The notes below the pieces were generated by a model. It searched no databases. It was not told the origin of the DNA and was given only the letters and a program-made list of their open reading frames with translations. The position numbers and the translations under genes were made by a program. A stretch of 64,000 nucleotides of DNA from Streptomyces sp. ALI-76-A (GTDB lineage: Bacteria > Actinomycetota > Actinomycetes > Streptomycetales > Streptomycetaceae): assembly GCF_030287445.1 (NCBI RefSeq), contig NZ_JASVWB010000002.1, positions 682,001-746,000 on the forward strand. Reading direction: 5' to 3'. Below are positions 28,804 through 38,023 of this stretch, piece after piece; within the stretch, counting starts at the first letter, position 1, and each line of letters begins with the position of its first letter.

Positions 28804-29858
28804 GCGTTCTTGAACTTTCCGCGCCACACGAGAGCCGCGAAGAACGGGGCGCCGAGGAGTGCGACGACGACACCCGCGTCCAGCTCGCCCGGCCGCACCA
28901 CCAGGCGCCCCACGATGTCGCAGACCAGCAGGACGATGGCCCCGAGCAGACCCGCGTACGGCACCAGCCAGCGGTAGTCCGGTCCGGTCAGGTACCGGGC
29001 CACGTGGGCCACCATCAGGCCGAGGAACGCGATGGGACCGCACGCCGCCGTCGCCGCTCCCGCCAGCAGGGTGATGGCGACGATGCCGACGGTCCGGCTC
29101 AGCGCGATGTTCGCGCCCAGCCCCCGCGCCACGTCGTCCCCCAGGTTGAGCAGGTTGATGGTGGGCAGCGTGGTGAGCGCCAGCACCAGCCCGGCCGCGA
29201 CGAACGCGGTCACCGGCCAGATGACGTCGAAGCCGACACCGGCCACCGAGCCCGCGTTCCAGAACCGCAGCGCGTTCAGCGAGGCCTGGTTGGACAGCGC
29301 GACCGCCGTGGTCATCGCCATGAGGAACACCGTGATCCCCTGCCCGGCCAGGGCGAGGGTCAACGGGTTGCCGGCGCCCCGGCCGATGCTCGCCAGCCCG
29401 AACACGACGACACCGGCGACGGCGGCCCCCAGGAAGGCGAACCAGACGTACTGGAACGGGTCGGTGAACCCGAACACGGCGATCACCGACACCACGGCGA
29501 ACGAGGCGCCGGTGTTCACGCCCAGCAGGCCGGTGTCGGCGATCGGGTTGCGCGTGTACCCCTGGATCAACGCTCCGCCGACCCCCAGGGCGATGCCCGC
29601 CACGAGCGCGAGCACCGTCCGGGGCACCCGCACGGTGCGCACGATCAGCCTGATCTCGGTGAGCCGCTGGTCGGGATCCGGCGCGGCGAACAAGCCGTGC
29701 CACACCTCGTCGGGGCTCAACGCGCGCGCCCCGACGGCCAACGACACCGCCGCCGTCACCACCAGGACCGCCAGGAGCGTGCCCAGCCCCACAACCCGCC
29801 GCCGACGGGCCTCCGTTGTGGCCCCGGGTGCGGGGCGTTCCACTGCAGTCGTGCCCAT
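28800..29858 (-). CDS. cchC: ferric-siderophore ABC permease (CchC)
   Basis: The 352-residue FecCD-type permease has about nine to ten membrane segments. Diagnostic blocks are R-V-P-R-T-V-L-A-L-V-A-G, Q-G-Y-T-R-N-P-I-A-D-T-G-L-L-G and a late GLMVAHVARYL block for ATPase contact. It is the partner of CchD. The ATG at 29858 has AAAGGGA about 12 bases upstream. It lies 139 bases after cchB with no iron box seen between them, so it is probably co-transcribed with cchB from the promoter at about 31435. Confidence 0.95.
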   Translation of the reverse strand: MGTTAVERPAPGATTEARRRRVVGLGTLLAVLVVTAAVSLAVGARALSPDEVWHGLFAAPDPDQRLTEIRLIVRTVRVPRTVLALVAGIALGVGGALIQGYTRNPIADTGLLGVNTGASFAVVSVIAVFGFTDPFQYVWFAFLGAAVAGVVVFGLASIGRGAGNPLTLALAGQGITVFLMAMTTAVALSNQASLNALRFWNAGSVAGVGFDVIWPVTAFVAAGLVLALTTLPTINLLNLGDDVARGLGANIALSRTVGIVAITLLAGAATAACGPIAFLGLMVAHVARYLTGPDYRWLVPYAGLLGAIVLLVCDIVGRLVVRPGELDAGVVVALLGAPFFAALVWRGKFKNA

Positions 29859-29997
29859 GTCGACGTACGTTATCCCTTTGATCCATCAGAGGCGCGGGGC
29901 CAGTCGGACACCCCCACGTGCTGCCGTGCCGGTACCCGGCCGTGGCCGGGCGCGCCTGCCCGGAGGAACGAGCCCCCGGGCACGGGACGCGCGCCGG

Positions 29998-31353
29998 CTA
30001 GCGGGCGGTGCCGCCGGTTCCGTCGGCGACCGTCCGGGCCTCGTCGGAATCGGACTTGCGGCTCCGGTCCAGGAGCGAGTCCAGGATCTCGCCGACCCTG
30101 ATGGCGGTGTTGGACAGCAGGGAGGACGTGATGCCGTGCGTGTGCTCCGTGCCGCCCTGAAGGTAGATGCCACAGCTCAGACCGGGGTCCGTCGCGACGC
30201 GGTAGTCCCGCTCGACGCGCACCCGGCCCTCGCCGTCGCGCAGGCACAGATCGCCGGCCTCGCCGAGCAGGCCGAGCGGATCGGCGGGGCTGTACCCGGT
30301 GGCGAAGACCACGACATCCGCGTCCAGGGCGGACTCCTCGCCGGTGACCAGGGAGGTGACGGTGGCCCGCACCTTGTCCGGGGTCTCCTCGACGCCGGTG
30401 AGCCGGGACACGTTGAGGAAGCGCAGCCGCTCGGTGCCGAGCACCTTCTCCCGGTACATCTCCCGGTACAGGTCGTCGATCAGGTCGATGTCCACCACGG
30501 AGTAGTTGGTGTTGCCGTGGTAGTCCATCAGCCGGCGTTTGACGATCTCGGGCGCGGCGAAGTACTCGTCGACCGCCGCGGGATCGAAGATCCGGTTGGC
30601 GAAGGCGCTGTCGTCGGCGGGGCTGTAGCCGTAGCGGGAGAAGACCGCGCAGACCTCCGCCTCGGGGAAGCGGCGGTGCAGGTAGGCGACGTTCTCGGCG
30701 GCGCTCTGCCCGGCGCCCACGACGATGAACCGGGAGGGCGAGGTGCCCTGTAGTCCGTCGACCCGCCTCAGCAGTTCGGAGTTGTGCCAGACGCGGTCGC
30801 CCCGCCGCACGTTCTCCGGCATGAGGGGACGCAGTCCGGTGCCGATGACGAGGTTGCGGGCCCGGTGGACGACCAGTCCCTCCCCGGACCTGACCGTCAC
30901 CTCCAGGTACTCCACGGCTCCGTCGCGCAGGGCGGGCGCTACGCCGACGACCTCGTGACCGTAGGAGACCATGTCCTCGACCTGGGCCGCGGCCCACTCG
31001 AAGTAGTCGTGGAACTCGACCCGCAGCGGGAAGAGGTTCTTGTGGTTGATGAAGTCGATCAGCCGTCCCCTGCTCTTCAGGTAGCAGAGGAAGCTGAACT
31101 CACTGGCGGGGTTCCGCAGTGTCACCAGGTCCTTGAGGAAGGACACCTGCATGGTCGCGTCGTCGATCAGCATGCCGCGGTGCCAGCCGAAGCTCGGCTG
31201 CTGCTCGAAGAAGTGAGCCGTGACCGCCTCCTGCCCGTCGGCCCGTGCGTTGTGCTCGCTGAGTGCGATCGCCATGGCGACATTGGAGGGTCCGAAGCCA
31301 ATGCCGATGAGGTCGTGGACCAGAGGTACGTCGCCAGGAAGAACCTGTGACAT
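29998..31353 (-). CDS. cchB: L-ornithine N5-monooxygenase (CchB)
   Basis: The 451-residue flavoprotein hydroxylates the side-chain nitrogen of ornithine using FAD, NADPH and oxygen, the first step toward the hydroxamate ligands. The FAD motif G-I-G-F-G-P-S-N lies at residues 17-24, the NADPH motif V-G-A-G-Q-S-A-A-E at about 216-224, and the late A-T-G-Y motif at about 363-366. Length and motif order match SidA/PvdA-type enzymes. The ATG at 31353 has GGGAGTG immediately upstream. It diverges from cchA across a region with two iron boxes, and heads the cchB-cchC-cchD string. Confidence 0.96.
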   Translation of the reverse strand: MSQVLPGDVPLVHDLIGIGFGPSNVAMAIALSEHNARADGQEAVTAHFFEQQPSFGWHRGMLIDDATMQVSFLKDLVTLRNPASEFSFLCYLKSRGRLIDFINHKNLFPLRVEFHDYFEWAAAQVEDMVSYGHEVVGVAPALRDGAVEYLEVTVRSGEGLVVHRARNLVIGTGLRPLMPENVRRGDRVWHNSELLRRVDGLQGTSPSRFIVVGAGQSAAENVAYLHRRFPEAEVCAVFSRYGYSPADDSAFANRIFDPAAVDEYFAAPEIVKRRLMDYHGNTNYSVVDIDLIDDLYREMYREKVLGTERLRFLNVSRLTGVEETPDKVRATVTSLVTGEESALDADVVVFATGYSPADPLGLLGEAGDLCLRDGEGRVRVERDYRVATDPGLSCGIYLQGGTEHTHGITSSLLSNTAIRVGEILDSLLDRSRKSDSDEARTVADGTGGTAR

Positions 31354-31434
31354 GTCACTCCCATCTTGCGGGCGGCCGGTTGCCCGGCTCGGAGATGCGG
31401 GAGGAGGGCACGCCGCAAGGCGAGCCCGTGAAAC

Positions 31435-31453
31435 TTAGGGAAGCCTAAGCTTA
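31435..31453. promoter_or_regulatory. iron box upstream of cchB
   Basis: TTAGGGAAGCCTAAGCTTA matches the consensus at about 15 of 19 positions. It overlaps a second palindrome, CCTAAGCTTAGG at 31444-31455, so two overlapping repressor dimers are possible. It lies about 80 bases upstream of the cchB start. Confidence 0.75.
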
Positions 31454-31549
31454 GGTTGAGAGGCTGTCGATGGGACGAAGCGGACAATCGAGAATCCGAT
31501 GACCGCTGACGGGTCATCAAATACTCGCCCAGCATGCGGCATTGCAAGC

Positions 31550-31568
31550 TTAGGTAAGCCTTGCTTTA
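31550..31568. promoter_or_regulatory. iron box upstream of cchA
   Basis: TTAGGTAAGCCTTGCTTTA matches the consensus at about 14 of 19 positions and lies inside a longer palindrome from GCAAG at 31544 to CTTGC at 31560-31564. It lies 39-57 bases upstream of the cchA start. Confidence 0.75.
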
Positions 31569-31606
31569 CTGACGGCGGTCCATGTCCTGCCCCGAGGAGG
31601 AACCGC

Positions 31607-32554
31607 ATGCGGGTCGTCATGTTCGGCTATCAGACATGGGGGCACCGCACCCTGCGGGCCTTGCTGGATTCCGAGCACGACGTGGTGCTGGTCGTGACGC
31701 ATCCCAAGAGCGAACACGCCTACGAGCGGATCTGGAGCGACTCGGTCGCCGACCTCGCCGAGGAACACGGCGTCCCGGTCGTCATCCGCAACCGCCCCGA
31801 CGACGAGGAGCTGTTGGCCCGGCTCAAGGACGCCGATCCGGACATCATCGTCGCCAACAACTGGCGGACCTGGATCCCCCCGCACATCTTCGGCATGCCC
31901 CGTCACGGCACCCTCAACATCCACGACTCGCTGCTGCCGAAATACGCCGGCTTCTCCCCGCTGATCTGGGCGCTCATCAACGGCGAGAGCGAAGTCGGCG
32001 TCACCGCCCACCTGATGGACGAGGAACTCGACGCCGGGGACATCGTCATCCAGCGGGCGGTCCCGGTCGGGCCGAAGGACACGGCCACCGACCTGTTCCA
32101 CAGGACCGTCGACCTCATCGCGCCGGTCACCACGGAGGCCCTCGGCCTCATCGCCTCGGGACAGACCGAGTTCACCAAGCAGGACCGTTCGCAGGCCAGC
32201 TTCTTCCACAAGCGCTCCGCAGAGGACATCCGCATCGACTGGCACTGGCCCGCCGAGGACCTGGAACGCCTGGTCCGCGCCCAGTCCGCCCCCTATCCGA
32301 GCGCCTTCACCTTCCACAAGGGCAAGCGACTGGAGATCCTCTCCGCCGTGGTGTCCGAGGGACGGTACGGCGGCACCCCGGGCCGGATCTTCTACCGCGA
32401 GGGCGACGGCGTGGTGATCGTCGCCGGAGCCGACGCCCGCACCGGCCGCAACCACGGCCTGGCCATCACCCGTGTACGGACCGAGGACGGCCGGGAGTTG
32501 ACCGGGACCGAGTACTTCACCTCCATGGGCGGCTACCTCACCGGTCGTCCCTGA
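31607..32554 (+). CDS. cchA: N5-hydroxyornithine formyltransferase (CchA)
   Basis: The 315-residue product belongs to the formyltetrahydrofolate-dependent formyltransferase family. The catalytic triad is visible as Asn104 and His106 in TLNIHDSLLP and Asp142 in EELDAGDIV. A C-terminal FMT-like domain follows from about residue 205. It formylates N5-hydroxyornithine, giving the building block loaded by the first CchH module. The ATG at 31607 was chosen because GAGGAGG ends 6 bases upstream; the frame is open further back but without a site. It diverges from cchB, with an iron box at 31550-31568. Confidence 0.95.
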   Translation: MRVVMFGYQTWGHRTLRALLDSEHDVVLVVTHPKSEHAYERIWSDSVADLAEEHGVPVVIRNRPDDEELLARLKDADPDIIVANNWRTWIPPHIFGMPRHGTLNIHDSLLPKYAGFSPLIWALINGESEVGVTAHLMDEELDAGDIVIQRAVPVGPKDTATDLFHRTVDLIAPVTTEALGLIASGQTEFTKQDRSQASFFHKRSAEDIRIDWHWPAEDLERLVRAQSAPYPSAFTFHKGKRLEILSAVVSEGRYGGTPGRIFYREGDGVVIVAGADARTGRNHGLAITRVRTEDGRELTGTEYFTSMGGYLTGRP

Positions 32555-32672
32555 GCAGGCGGCGGCGAACCGCCCCTCGCGAACGGAAGCGAACGCCCCG
32601 TCCTCGCCGCCGGCCTCCCGTGCCCCGGTCACCCCGCACTCGTGACCGCGTCCGACTCCCCACTGCTCCCCG

Positions 32673-33025
32673 GTGAATCGGACGCTGGGCGTCACGCTCC
32701 GCGGTGCCGCTCGTCGCGGCCGCCGGGACCGCGGCACTGGCGCGGCCCGGACAGGCCCGGGCCGTCGTCACCGCCGGACTGCGGGCGGCGGTGCGACTGG
32801 CCGCGGTCGCGGCCGTGGTCCGATGGGCGACTCACGTCCGCTGCTCCTCGGCTTTCTCGCGATGCTGTTCGCGGTGGCCACCCGTACGGCCGGCCGCCGC
32901 GTCACCGGGAACCGCACCTGGTGTTCGTGCTGGTGGCCCTGCTCACGGTGGAGGCCGTCGCCGTGGCGGTCGCACTGGAACTGGTGGCGCGCGACAGGAT
33001 CAACAGGCCGGCGCGGGGCGCCTGA
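32673..33025 (+). pseudogene. FetB/YbbM-like membrane permease, degraded
   Basis: Fragments of one membrane protein appear in order but in different frames. They are a GTG start with NRTLGVTL at 32673; LVAAAGTAALARPGQARAVV with LRAAVRLAAVAAVV from about 32704; LLLGFLAMLFAVATRTAGRR from about 32838; and a C-terminal LVFVLVALLTVEAVAVAVAL segment ending at 33025. At least two frameshifts and a large central deletion separate them. The order resembles FetB-type permeases, which in E. coli export iron with an ATPase partner. No such ATPase gene is visible. The family call is moderate; loss of function is clear. Confidence 0.55.
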
Positions 33026-33067
33026 ACGGAAGCGCCTGACGACCGGAGGGCGGAACCTCCGGGAGGT

Positions 33068-34612
33068 TCACTCCCCCGGCCGACCGGGCCGCGTACCGCT
33101 GCCCCTGCCGCCGTCTCCGCCCGCCTGCCCCGGCCGCCCGGAACGCGCACCGCTCACCTCGACGTTTCCGTCTTCGTGTGTTCCCTCCGGCCGCCCGGAA
33201 CCCGCACCGCTCACCTGGACGTCCGCGTCTTCGCGTGTTTCCCCCGGCCGACCGGAACGCGCACCGTTCACCTCGACGTCCGCGTCCTCGCGTGTTTCCC
33301 CGGGCCGACCGGAATGCGCACCGCCCACCTCCACGTCTCCGCGCACCTCCCCCGGACGCTCGGCTTCGGCCGTGCGGCGCCGGTCGAGTCGGGAGACGAC
33401 CGGCCCCGCCGTGACGCCGTGCAGCACGACCGAGACCAGGACGGTGAACGTCACCACCGCCCACAGCTCCCGCTCGGGCACCGGGAAGTGCTGCTGTCCC
33501 AGCGCGTAGGCGAGGTAGTACAGCGAACCGATGCCCCGGATGCCGTAGCCCGCGACCACCCAACGCTCCCGGCCCCGCACCCGGCCCCCGAGCAGCCCGG
33601 CCCACCCGGACAGCGGCCGGATCACCAGCAGCACCACCAGCGCGGTGACGGCACCCTGCCAGGTCAGCGCGGACAGGCCGCCCAGCGCGATGAAGGCGCC
33701 CAGCAGGAACAGCACCGCCGCGGTGAACAGGCGCTCGATCTGCTCGACGAAGTCGTGCAGGACCTTGTGGAAACCGTGGGCACGCTCGGCCGCGCGGATC
33801 GTGCAGGCGGTGGTGAACACGGCGAGGAAGCCGTAGCCCCCCACCAGCTCGGTCACCCCGTACGACAGGAACGTGGCGCCCAGCGCGACGAAGCCCTCGC
33901 GGTGTTCGGACAGGCGCAGCGCCGACGAGCGGGGCCGGAAGAACAGCCAGCCCAGCAGTCGGCCGCTCAGCCATCCGCTCAGCACCCCGACCGCGCACTT
34001 GTAGCCGACGTCCTCCGCCACCCACGCACCGATCCAGCCGGCCGACCAGCCGCTGCCCGCGGCGGCGGCCAGGGCCACCGCCGCGTAGGTCAGGGGGAAG
34101 GCCAGCCCGTCGTTGAGGCCCGCCTCGCTGGTGAGGGCGAACCGCACCTCGTCCTCGTCGTGCTCGTCCTCGGTGGGCTCACCCACCCGTACCTCGGAGG
34201 CGAGCACCGGATCGGTCGGCGCGAGGACGGCGGCCAGCAGCAGGGCCGCGGCCGGCGGCCAGCCCAGCAGCCACCACGCCACGAGCGCGGTGACCAGCAC
34301 GGTCAACGGCATCGTGACACCCAGCAACCGCCAGGTCGTGGCCCACCGGCGCCGGCCGACGGGCCGGTTGAGCGCCAGGCCGGCGCCCATCAGCGCGATG
34401 AGCACGCCGATCTCGGTGACGTGCTCCGTCAGCAGCCGGTCCTCCACCGGATCGACCACCGGCAGGGGCAGGGGCAGCAGGTACACGCACATGCCGCCCA
34501 TCAGGAAGACCAGGGGCAGCGACAGCGGTCGTCCGGCCACCACTCGGGGCAGCACCGCCGCGAGCAGCGCCCCCACGCCCAACCACGCGAACACGGCATC
34601 GGAGATCGTCAC
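33068..34612 (-). CDS. CPA1-type sodium/proton antiporter with repeat tail
   Basis: The product has 514 residues from GTG 34612, with AAGGAC about 10 bases upstream. About twelve membrane segments span residues 8-420. Family marks include LLAAVLAPTDPVLASEV (about residues 140-156) and the ND pair in EAGLNDGLAFP, both typical of CPA1 exchangers and needed for ion binding. The C-terminal 85 residues are a hydrophilic tail made of four 19-residue repeats of the form RPGETREDADVEV followed by NGARSG. Ion specificity cannot be told. It is monocistronic and convergent with the decayed permease. Confidence 0.88.
   Translation of the reverse strand: MTISDAVFAWLGVGALLAAVLPRVVAGRPLSLPLVFLMGGMCVYLLPLPLPVVDPVEDRLLTEHVTEIGVLIALMGAGLALNRPVGRRRWATTWRLLGVTMPLTVLVTALVAWWLLGWPPAAALLLAAVLAPTDPVLASEVRVGEPTEDEHDEDEVRFALTSEAGLNDGLAFPLTYAAVALAAAAGSGWSAGWIGAWVAEDVGYKCAVGVLSGWLSGRLLGWLFFRPRSSALRLSEHREGFVALGATFLSYGVTELVGGYGFLAVFTTACTIRAAERAHGFHKVLHDFVEQIERLFTAAVLFLLGAFIALGGLSALTWQGAVTALVVLLVIRPLSGWAGLLGGRVRGRERWVVAGYGIRGIGSLYYLAYALGQQHFPVPERELWAVVTFTVLVSVVLHGVTAGPVVSRLDRRRTAEAERPGEVRGDVEVGGAHSGRPGETREDADVEVNGARSGRPGETREDADVQVSGAGSGRPEGTHEDGNVEVSGARSGRPGQAGGDGGRGSGTRPGRPGE
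33124..33351. repeat. 57-bp in-frame repeats in antiporter tail
   Basis: Four copies with an exact 57-bp period (for example the CGCAC motif at 33146 and 33203). The period equals 19 codons, so copy number can change without a frameshift. Confidence 0.85.
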
Positions 34613-34843
34613 TGAGCTGTGCCTGTCCTTCCGCCACACCACCGAGTGACCCCGCGCGCGTCCGCACGAAGGGCGGCCGGCGTCGCCGCGCTCCACGGTC
34701 GCCCGCGGACAGCCGAAGCGATCTTGGCCCCACCCCGCGTACCCACTTCGGCGGTGCGGCACTACGAGACGGACATCATGCCCATAACTTCACATTGGGT
34801 GTTCAACCCGGCCTGTCCGGTTGCCAGGTGGCCGGCGCACCGC

Positions 34844-34879
34844 GTTCCGGTGCGTGTTCCGGTGCGTGTTCCGGTGCGT
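34844..34879. repeat. 12-bp tandem repeat, three copies
   Basis: Three perfect copies of GTTCCGGTGCGT, followed by a partial fourth. They lie just past the stop of the degraded gene at 34889. Confidence 0.8.
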
Positions 34880-34888
34880 GCTCCGTCG

Positions 34889-35613
34889 TCACGCCGGGGT
34901 CGGCTCGTACGTCCAGCGCAGCAGTGCGCCGAGGCCGCCTGCCGGAACGTCGGAGCCGTCCTCGTCCGACGGCGGAACGATCAGTACGTCGGCCGCGGTG
35001 GCGGCGGCCGCCCGGAGCAGCGCGTCGTCGGCGCGTGCGGAGATCGGGTCGTTCCGCGCGCAGCGCCTCGGCGATCGCGCCGACGTTGTGCTCCCAGGTG
35101 TTCTCGACCTTGAGCTGGAAGTGCCGCTCGGACCAGTCCGCGGAGGCCGTACGGTGCACCGGCCGCTGCTGGCCCTCGACGTGGCCGGCATCCTGCGGGC
35201 CGCCCGCCGCACGGAGCTCGAAGTCGGCGCCGGTGCGTTCGATGTACGCCACGAGGCAGACCGGGTCCTGGCTGCACAGCTCCAGCAGCTGCGTCAACCG
35301 GGGCAGGGGCGCCCAGCAGGCGAGGCGCTGCGGCCGCCGGGCCAGACAGACGGTGGCTGAGCACCACTTCCCCTCCGGCGGCGAAGATCACTCGGCCCGC
35401 CGGGTCCTCCCCGGGCGTGATGTTCGTCTGGGCATCGCCAACCGCCCGGATGGTCGCCGCGTCGGCGCCCTCCTCCTCCAGCGTCCGGCAGGCTTCCCGC
35501 ACCATGAGCTCGCGCCGCTTGGCCCCGGACTCGTCGTTCTGAGCGGGGTCGAGGTACACGGTGGCCCACGGACCACGGCGGTCGAAGAGTGGTTCCAGGA
35601 ACGACAGCTGCAC
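34889..35613 (-). pseudogene. Vms1/baeRF (Rv2629-like) protein, degraded
   Basis: Three segments of one family occur in different frames. From ATG 35613 comes LSFLEPLFDRRGPWATVYLD and on to FAAGGEVVLSHRL (to about 35345). A second frame carries LVAYIERTGADFELRAAG to DWSERHFQLKVENTWEHNVG (about 35290-35060). A third carries RADDALLRAAAATAADVLIV to GALLRWTYEPTP and a stop at 34889. Roughly 120 residues expected between the last two are missing. These blocks are typical of the bacterial release-factor-like family that includes mycobacterial Rv2629. Two frameshifts and a deletion make it non-functional. Confidence 0.7.
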
Positions 35614-35784
35614 GATTCCTCCTCATTCATCGCGGTGGGCAGCTGAGTGCCCGAAGGTCGGCGAGGGACGCGCGGCAGAGATCGCGAACGGGCGTCACCC
35701 CCGAACGGGGACCAGGCGATTGCGCCCCGGGTACAGGGGCACTCCGAGACCGTCACCAGTGAGCGACGCAAGAAGGGGAATGTG

Positions 35785-36495
35785 ATGGGGGCACGGCGAT
35801 CCACGGCGGCACGGACGGTGAGGCAGGTCGCCCGCTCCAGCCCTTTCTCGGAGGTACCCCGTGCCCTGTGCCAGGCCGTGTGCGAATCCCTGGCGGTGGA
35901 CGGGGCGACGTTCTCGCTGTTGACGGACACACCCTCGCGACAGTTGCTGTGCGCCTCCGACGCGACGGCTCTGCGCCTGGAGGAGATCCAGTTCACCGTC
36001 GCGGAAGGCCCCTGCGTCACCGCCGCGGCAGAGGGCGTTCCGGTCCTCATGGAAGACCTGGACGCGGACCTCGCCCGCTGGCCCTTCTTCAGCGCGAGCA
36101 TGAGCGAGCAACTCCCGGAAGTGAAAGCCGTCTACGCCTTTCCGCTGCGCATGGGTGAGGAGACGCTCGGCTCCATGGATCTTCTCCGACGCGAGAAGGG
36201 CGGCCTGGACGCCCACGCCGTACGGGAGAGCCAGCACGTCGCCGACGCCGTGGTCGAGGCCCTGCTCTCGACGCTCACCGAGCTGCTCAACGGCAGCGCG
36301 CCCCCGGCCTGGGAACCGGCCGACGTCATCCGGTCCCACTGGTCCTCGACGCACCAGGCCATCGGGGTCGTCGCCGCACGCCTCGACATCAGCATCAGTG
36401 ACGCGCTCGCCCGGATGCGCGCGGAGGCCTTTCGCACCGGAGAGACGCTGGCCGAGGTCACCGCGGCCGTCCTGAGGCGCCGCCCCCGCGCGTAG
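35785..36495 (+). CDS. GAF and ANTAR domain regulator
   Basis: The 236-residue product has an N-terminal GAF sensor domain (about residues 20-160, with FTVAEGPCVTAA and AFPLRMGEETLGSM) and a C-terminal ANTAR RNA-binding domain (about 180-235, with AIGVVAARLDISISDALARM). ANTAR proteins bind paired RNA hairpins and prevent transcription termination. The GAF signal is unknown. The ATG at 35785 has AAGGGG about 6 bases upstream; an in-frame GTG lies directly before it. It lies 575 bases upstream of the sigma factor gene on the same strand. A second protein of this class is encoded at 47550. Confidence 0.9.
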   Translation: MGARRSTAARTVRQVARSSPFSEVPRALCQAVCESLAVDGATFSLLTDTPSRQLLCASDATALRLEEIQFTVAEGPCVTAAAEGVPVLMEDLDADLARWPFFSASMSEQLPEVKAVYAFPLRMGEETLGSMDLLRREKGGLDAHAVRESQHVADAVVEALLSTLTELLNGSAPPAWEPADVIRSHWSSTHQAIGVVAARLDISISDALARMRAEAFRTGETLAEVTAAVLRRRPRA

Positions 36496-37069
36496 GGCGG
36501 GGGCCCGCTCGGCCGGCCCGGCGAAAAGCGACCCGCGTGCGGCACGTGTCCCTCGGAGGACCGCCCGAACGTCTCCCTCGGAGGACCTCTCGCGATCTCC
36601 GCTGCGGCTGTCCCGCACCGCCCGCCTCGTGACCCGGAGACGATGGCACGGCCCAGCCGGCGCCGAGCACGGCGCCCGTCCGGACGACGGCCTCGGCGGG
36701 AACGGTGGCCGGGGTCGCGCTGATGTGCGCTTGGGGAGGCATCTCGACCATCTGCGCCGCGGGCGTCGGTCCGCCGGGGCCTGGAGTGTGCGGTCCGGCC
36801 TGCCGGCAGAGCGCCCGGGGCCCTGGTCGCACCGCCCGCCGCCGACCGGGAGCGCGGTGGTCGTGCGCCGGACGGGCCTGCTGTGCCCCGGTCTGCTGAA
36901 GATGCGAGCCGTCCTGTTTGACCGCAGGATGACAGGGCAAGCGCATGTCGTGCTTCGGACCGAAGGCGCGCCAGCGGAAGTGGTTTGCCGCAGGGGCCGT
37001 CGAGCGGCGGTCCGGCAGCACCGCTTCTCGCGGTCATCACCAGCCCGAACCGTGCAGGAGCGATTTCAC
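36496..37069. other. intergenic stretch before sigma factor gene
   Basis: 574 bases without a supported gene. On the minus strand around 36720-36640 a stretch reading EMPPQAHISATPATVP looks protein-like, but has no start signal. A 13-base direct repeat, TCCCTCGGAGGAC, occurs near 36549 and 36574. The long leader may hold the sigma factor promoter, but no strong match was seen. Confidence 0.35.
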
Positions 37070-37936
37070 ATGTCCACTGATGTGTCGCCGAACTCTTCGG
37101 CCGGCCTCGCCCCCGGGAAGAACCCCACGAAGCGGCCGCATGACGATGCGCCGGACACCGCGCGGGATTTCGCGCGCCTGGCCGCGCTGAGCGAGGGCCC
37201 CGAGCGCGACGCCGTCCGCGACGAACTGGTCGAGGCCTGGCTGCCCATGGCCCACCGCATCGCCAGCCGGTTCCGTGACCGGGGAGAGACGATGCAGGAC
37301 CTCCGTCAGGTCGCCGCGCTGGGGCTGGTCAAGGCGGTCGACCGCTTCGACCCCGAGCGCGGCGCGTTCGAGAGCTACGCCGTGCCGACCATCACCGGCG
37401 AGATCAAGCGCCACTTCCGTGACCGTATGTGGGCGTTGAAGGTTCCCCGGCGGGTGCAGGAACTGAGGAGCACGGTGCGGAACGCGCGCCGCGAACTCAC
37501 CCAGAGCCCCGGTTCCCCCGAGCCCTCGACCGCCGAGATCGCCGCCCACACCGGCCTCTCCGAGGACCAGGTCAGCGACGGGCTGGAAGCGCTGGACAGC
37601 TTCAGCACCCTGTCCCTGGACGCCGAACAGGTCCCCGGGGACAACGGGTTCAGCCTGGCCGACACCCTCGGAGCGACCGACACCGCGTTCGACACCGTCG
37701 TGGACCGCGAAGCCGTCAAGCACGGGCTGCTCCGCCTGCCCGAGCGTGAACGAGCCATCCTGTACATGCGGTTCTTCGAGGACATGACCCAAAGCCGTAT
37801 CGCCGACCGGCTGGGGATCTCCCAGATGCACGTCTCCCGGCTCATCAGCAGCAGTTGCGCCCGGGTACGGGCCGAGGCGCTCGGTGACACCGCCCAGCAC
37901 CGGCGCCACCACGGGCAGCCGCCCGAGACCGCCTGA
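37070..37936 (+). CDS. SigB/SigF/SigG-family RNA polymerase sigma factor
   Basis: The 288-residue product has regions 2, 3 and 4 of a stress-type sigma-70 factor. Region 2 (about residues 50-120) contains VAALGLVKAVDRFDPERG and SYAVPTITGEIKRHFRD. Region 3 covers 125-180. Region 4 (about 220-270) has LPERERAILYMRFFEDMTQ and the helix-turn-helix IADRLGISQMHVSRL. This is the group typified by S. coelicolor SigB, controlled by partner switching with an ATPase anti-sigma factor and a STAS antagonist. The ATG at 37070 has GGAG 9 bases upstream. An anti-sigma-type ATPase is encoded at 46285-46710 and a STAS protein at 50587-51030; pairing is inference. Confidence 0.92.
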   Translation: MSTDVSPNSSAGLAPGKNPTKRPHDDAPDTARDFARLAALSEGPERDAVRDELVEAWLPMAHRIASRFRDRGETMQDLRQVAALGLVKAVDRFDPERGAFESYAVPTITGEIKRHFRDRMWALKVPRRVQELRSTVRNARRELTQSPGSPEPSTAEIAAHTGLSEDQVSDGLEALDSFSTLSLDAEQVPGDNGFSLADTLGATDTAFDTVVDREAVKHGLLRLPERERAILYMRFFEDMTQSRIADRLGISQMHVSRLISSSCARVRAEALGDTAQHRRHHGQPPETA

Positions 37937-38023
37937 CGGCCCCGCTCCCCCGAGACCACCATCCTCCCGCCCGCTTGCCGGTCACGGCCGGGCCAGGACG
38001 CCATGTGACCAAGGAGTACGAAC

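Noticed and set aside
36916..36940. SigB-type promoter before the sigma factor gene (GTTT-N15-GGGCAA).
   Set aside because: The -35 and spacing fit, but the -10 differs from GGGTAT/C at key positions; too weak to list.
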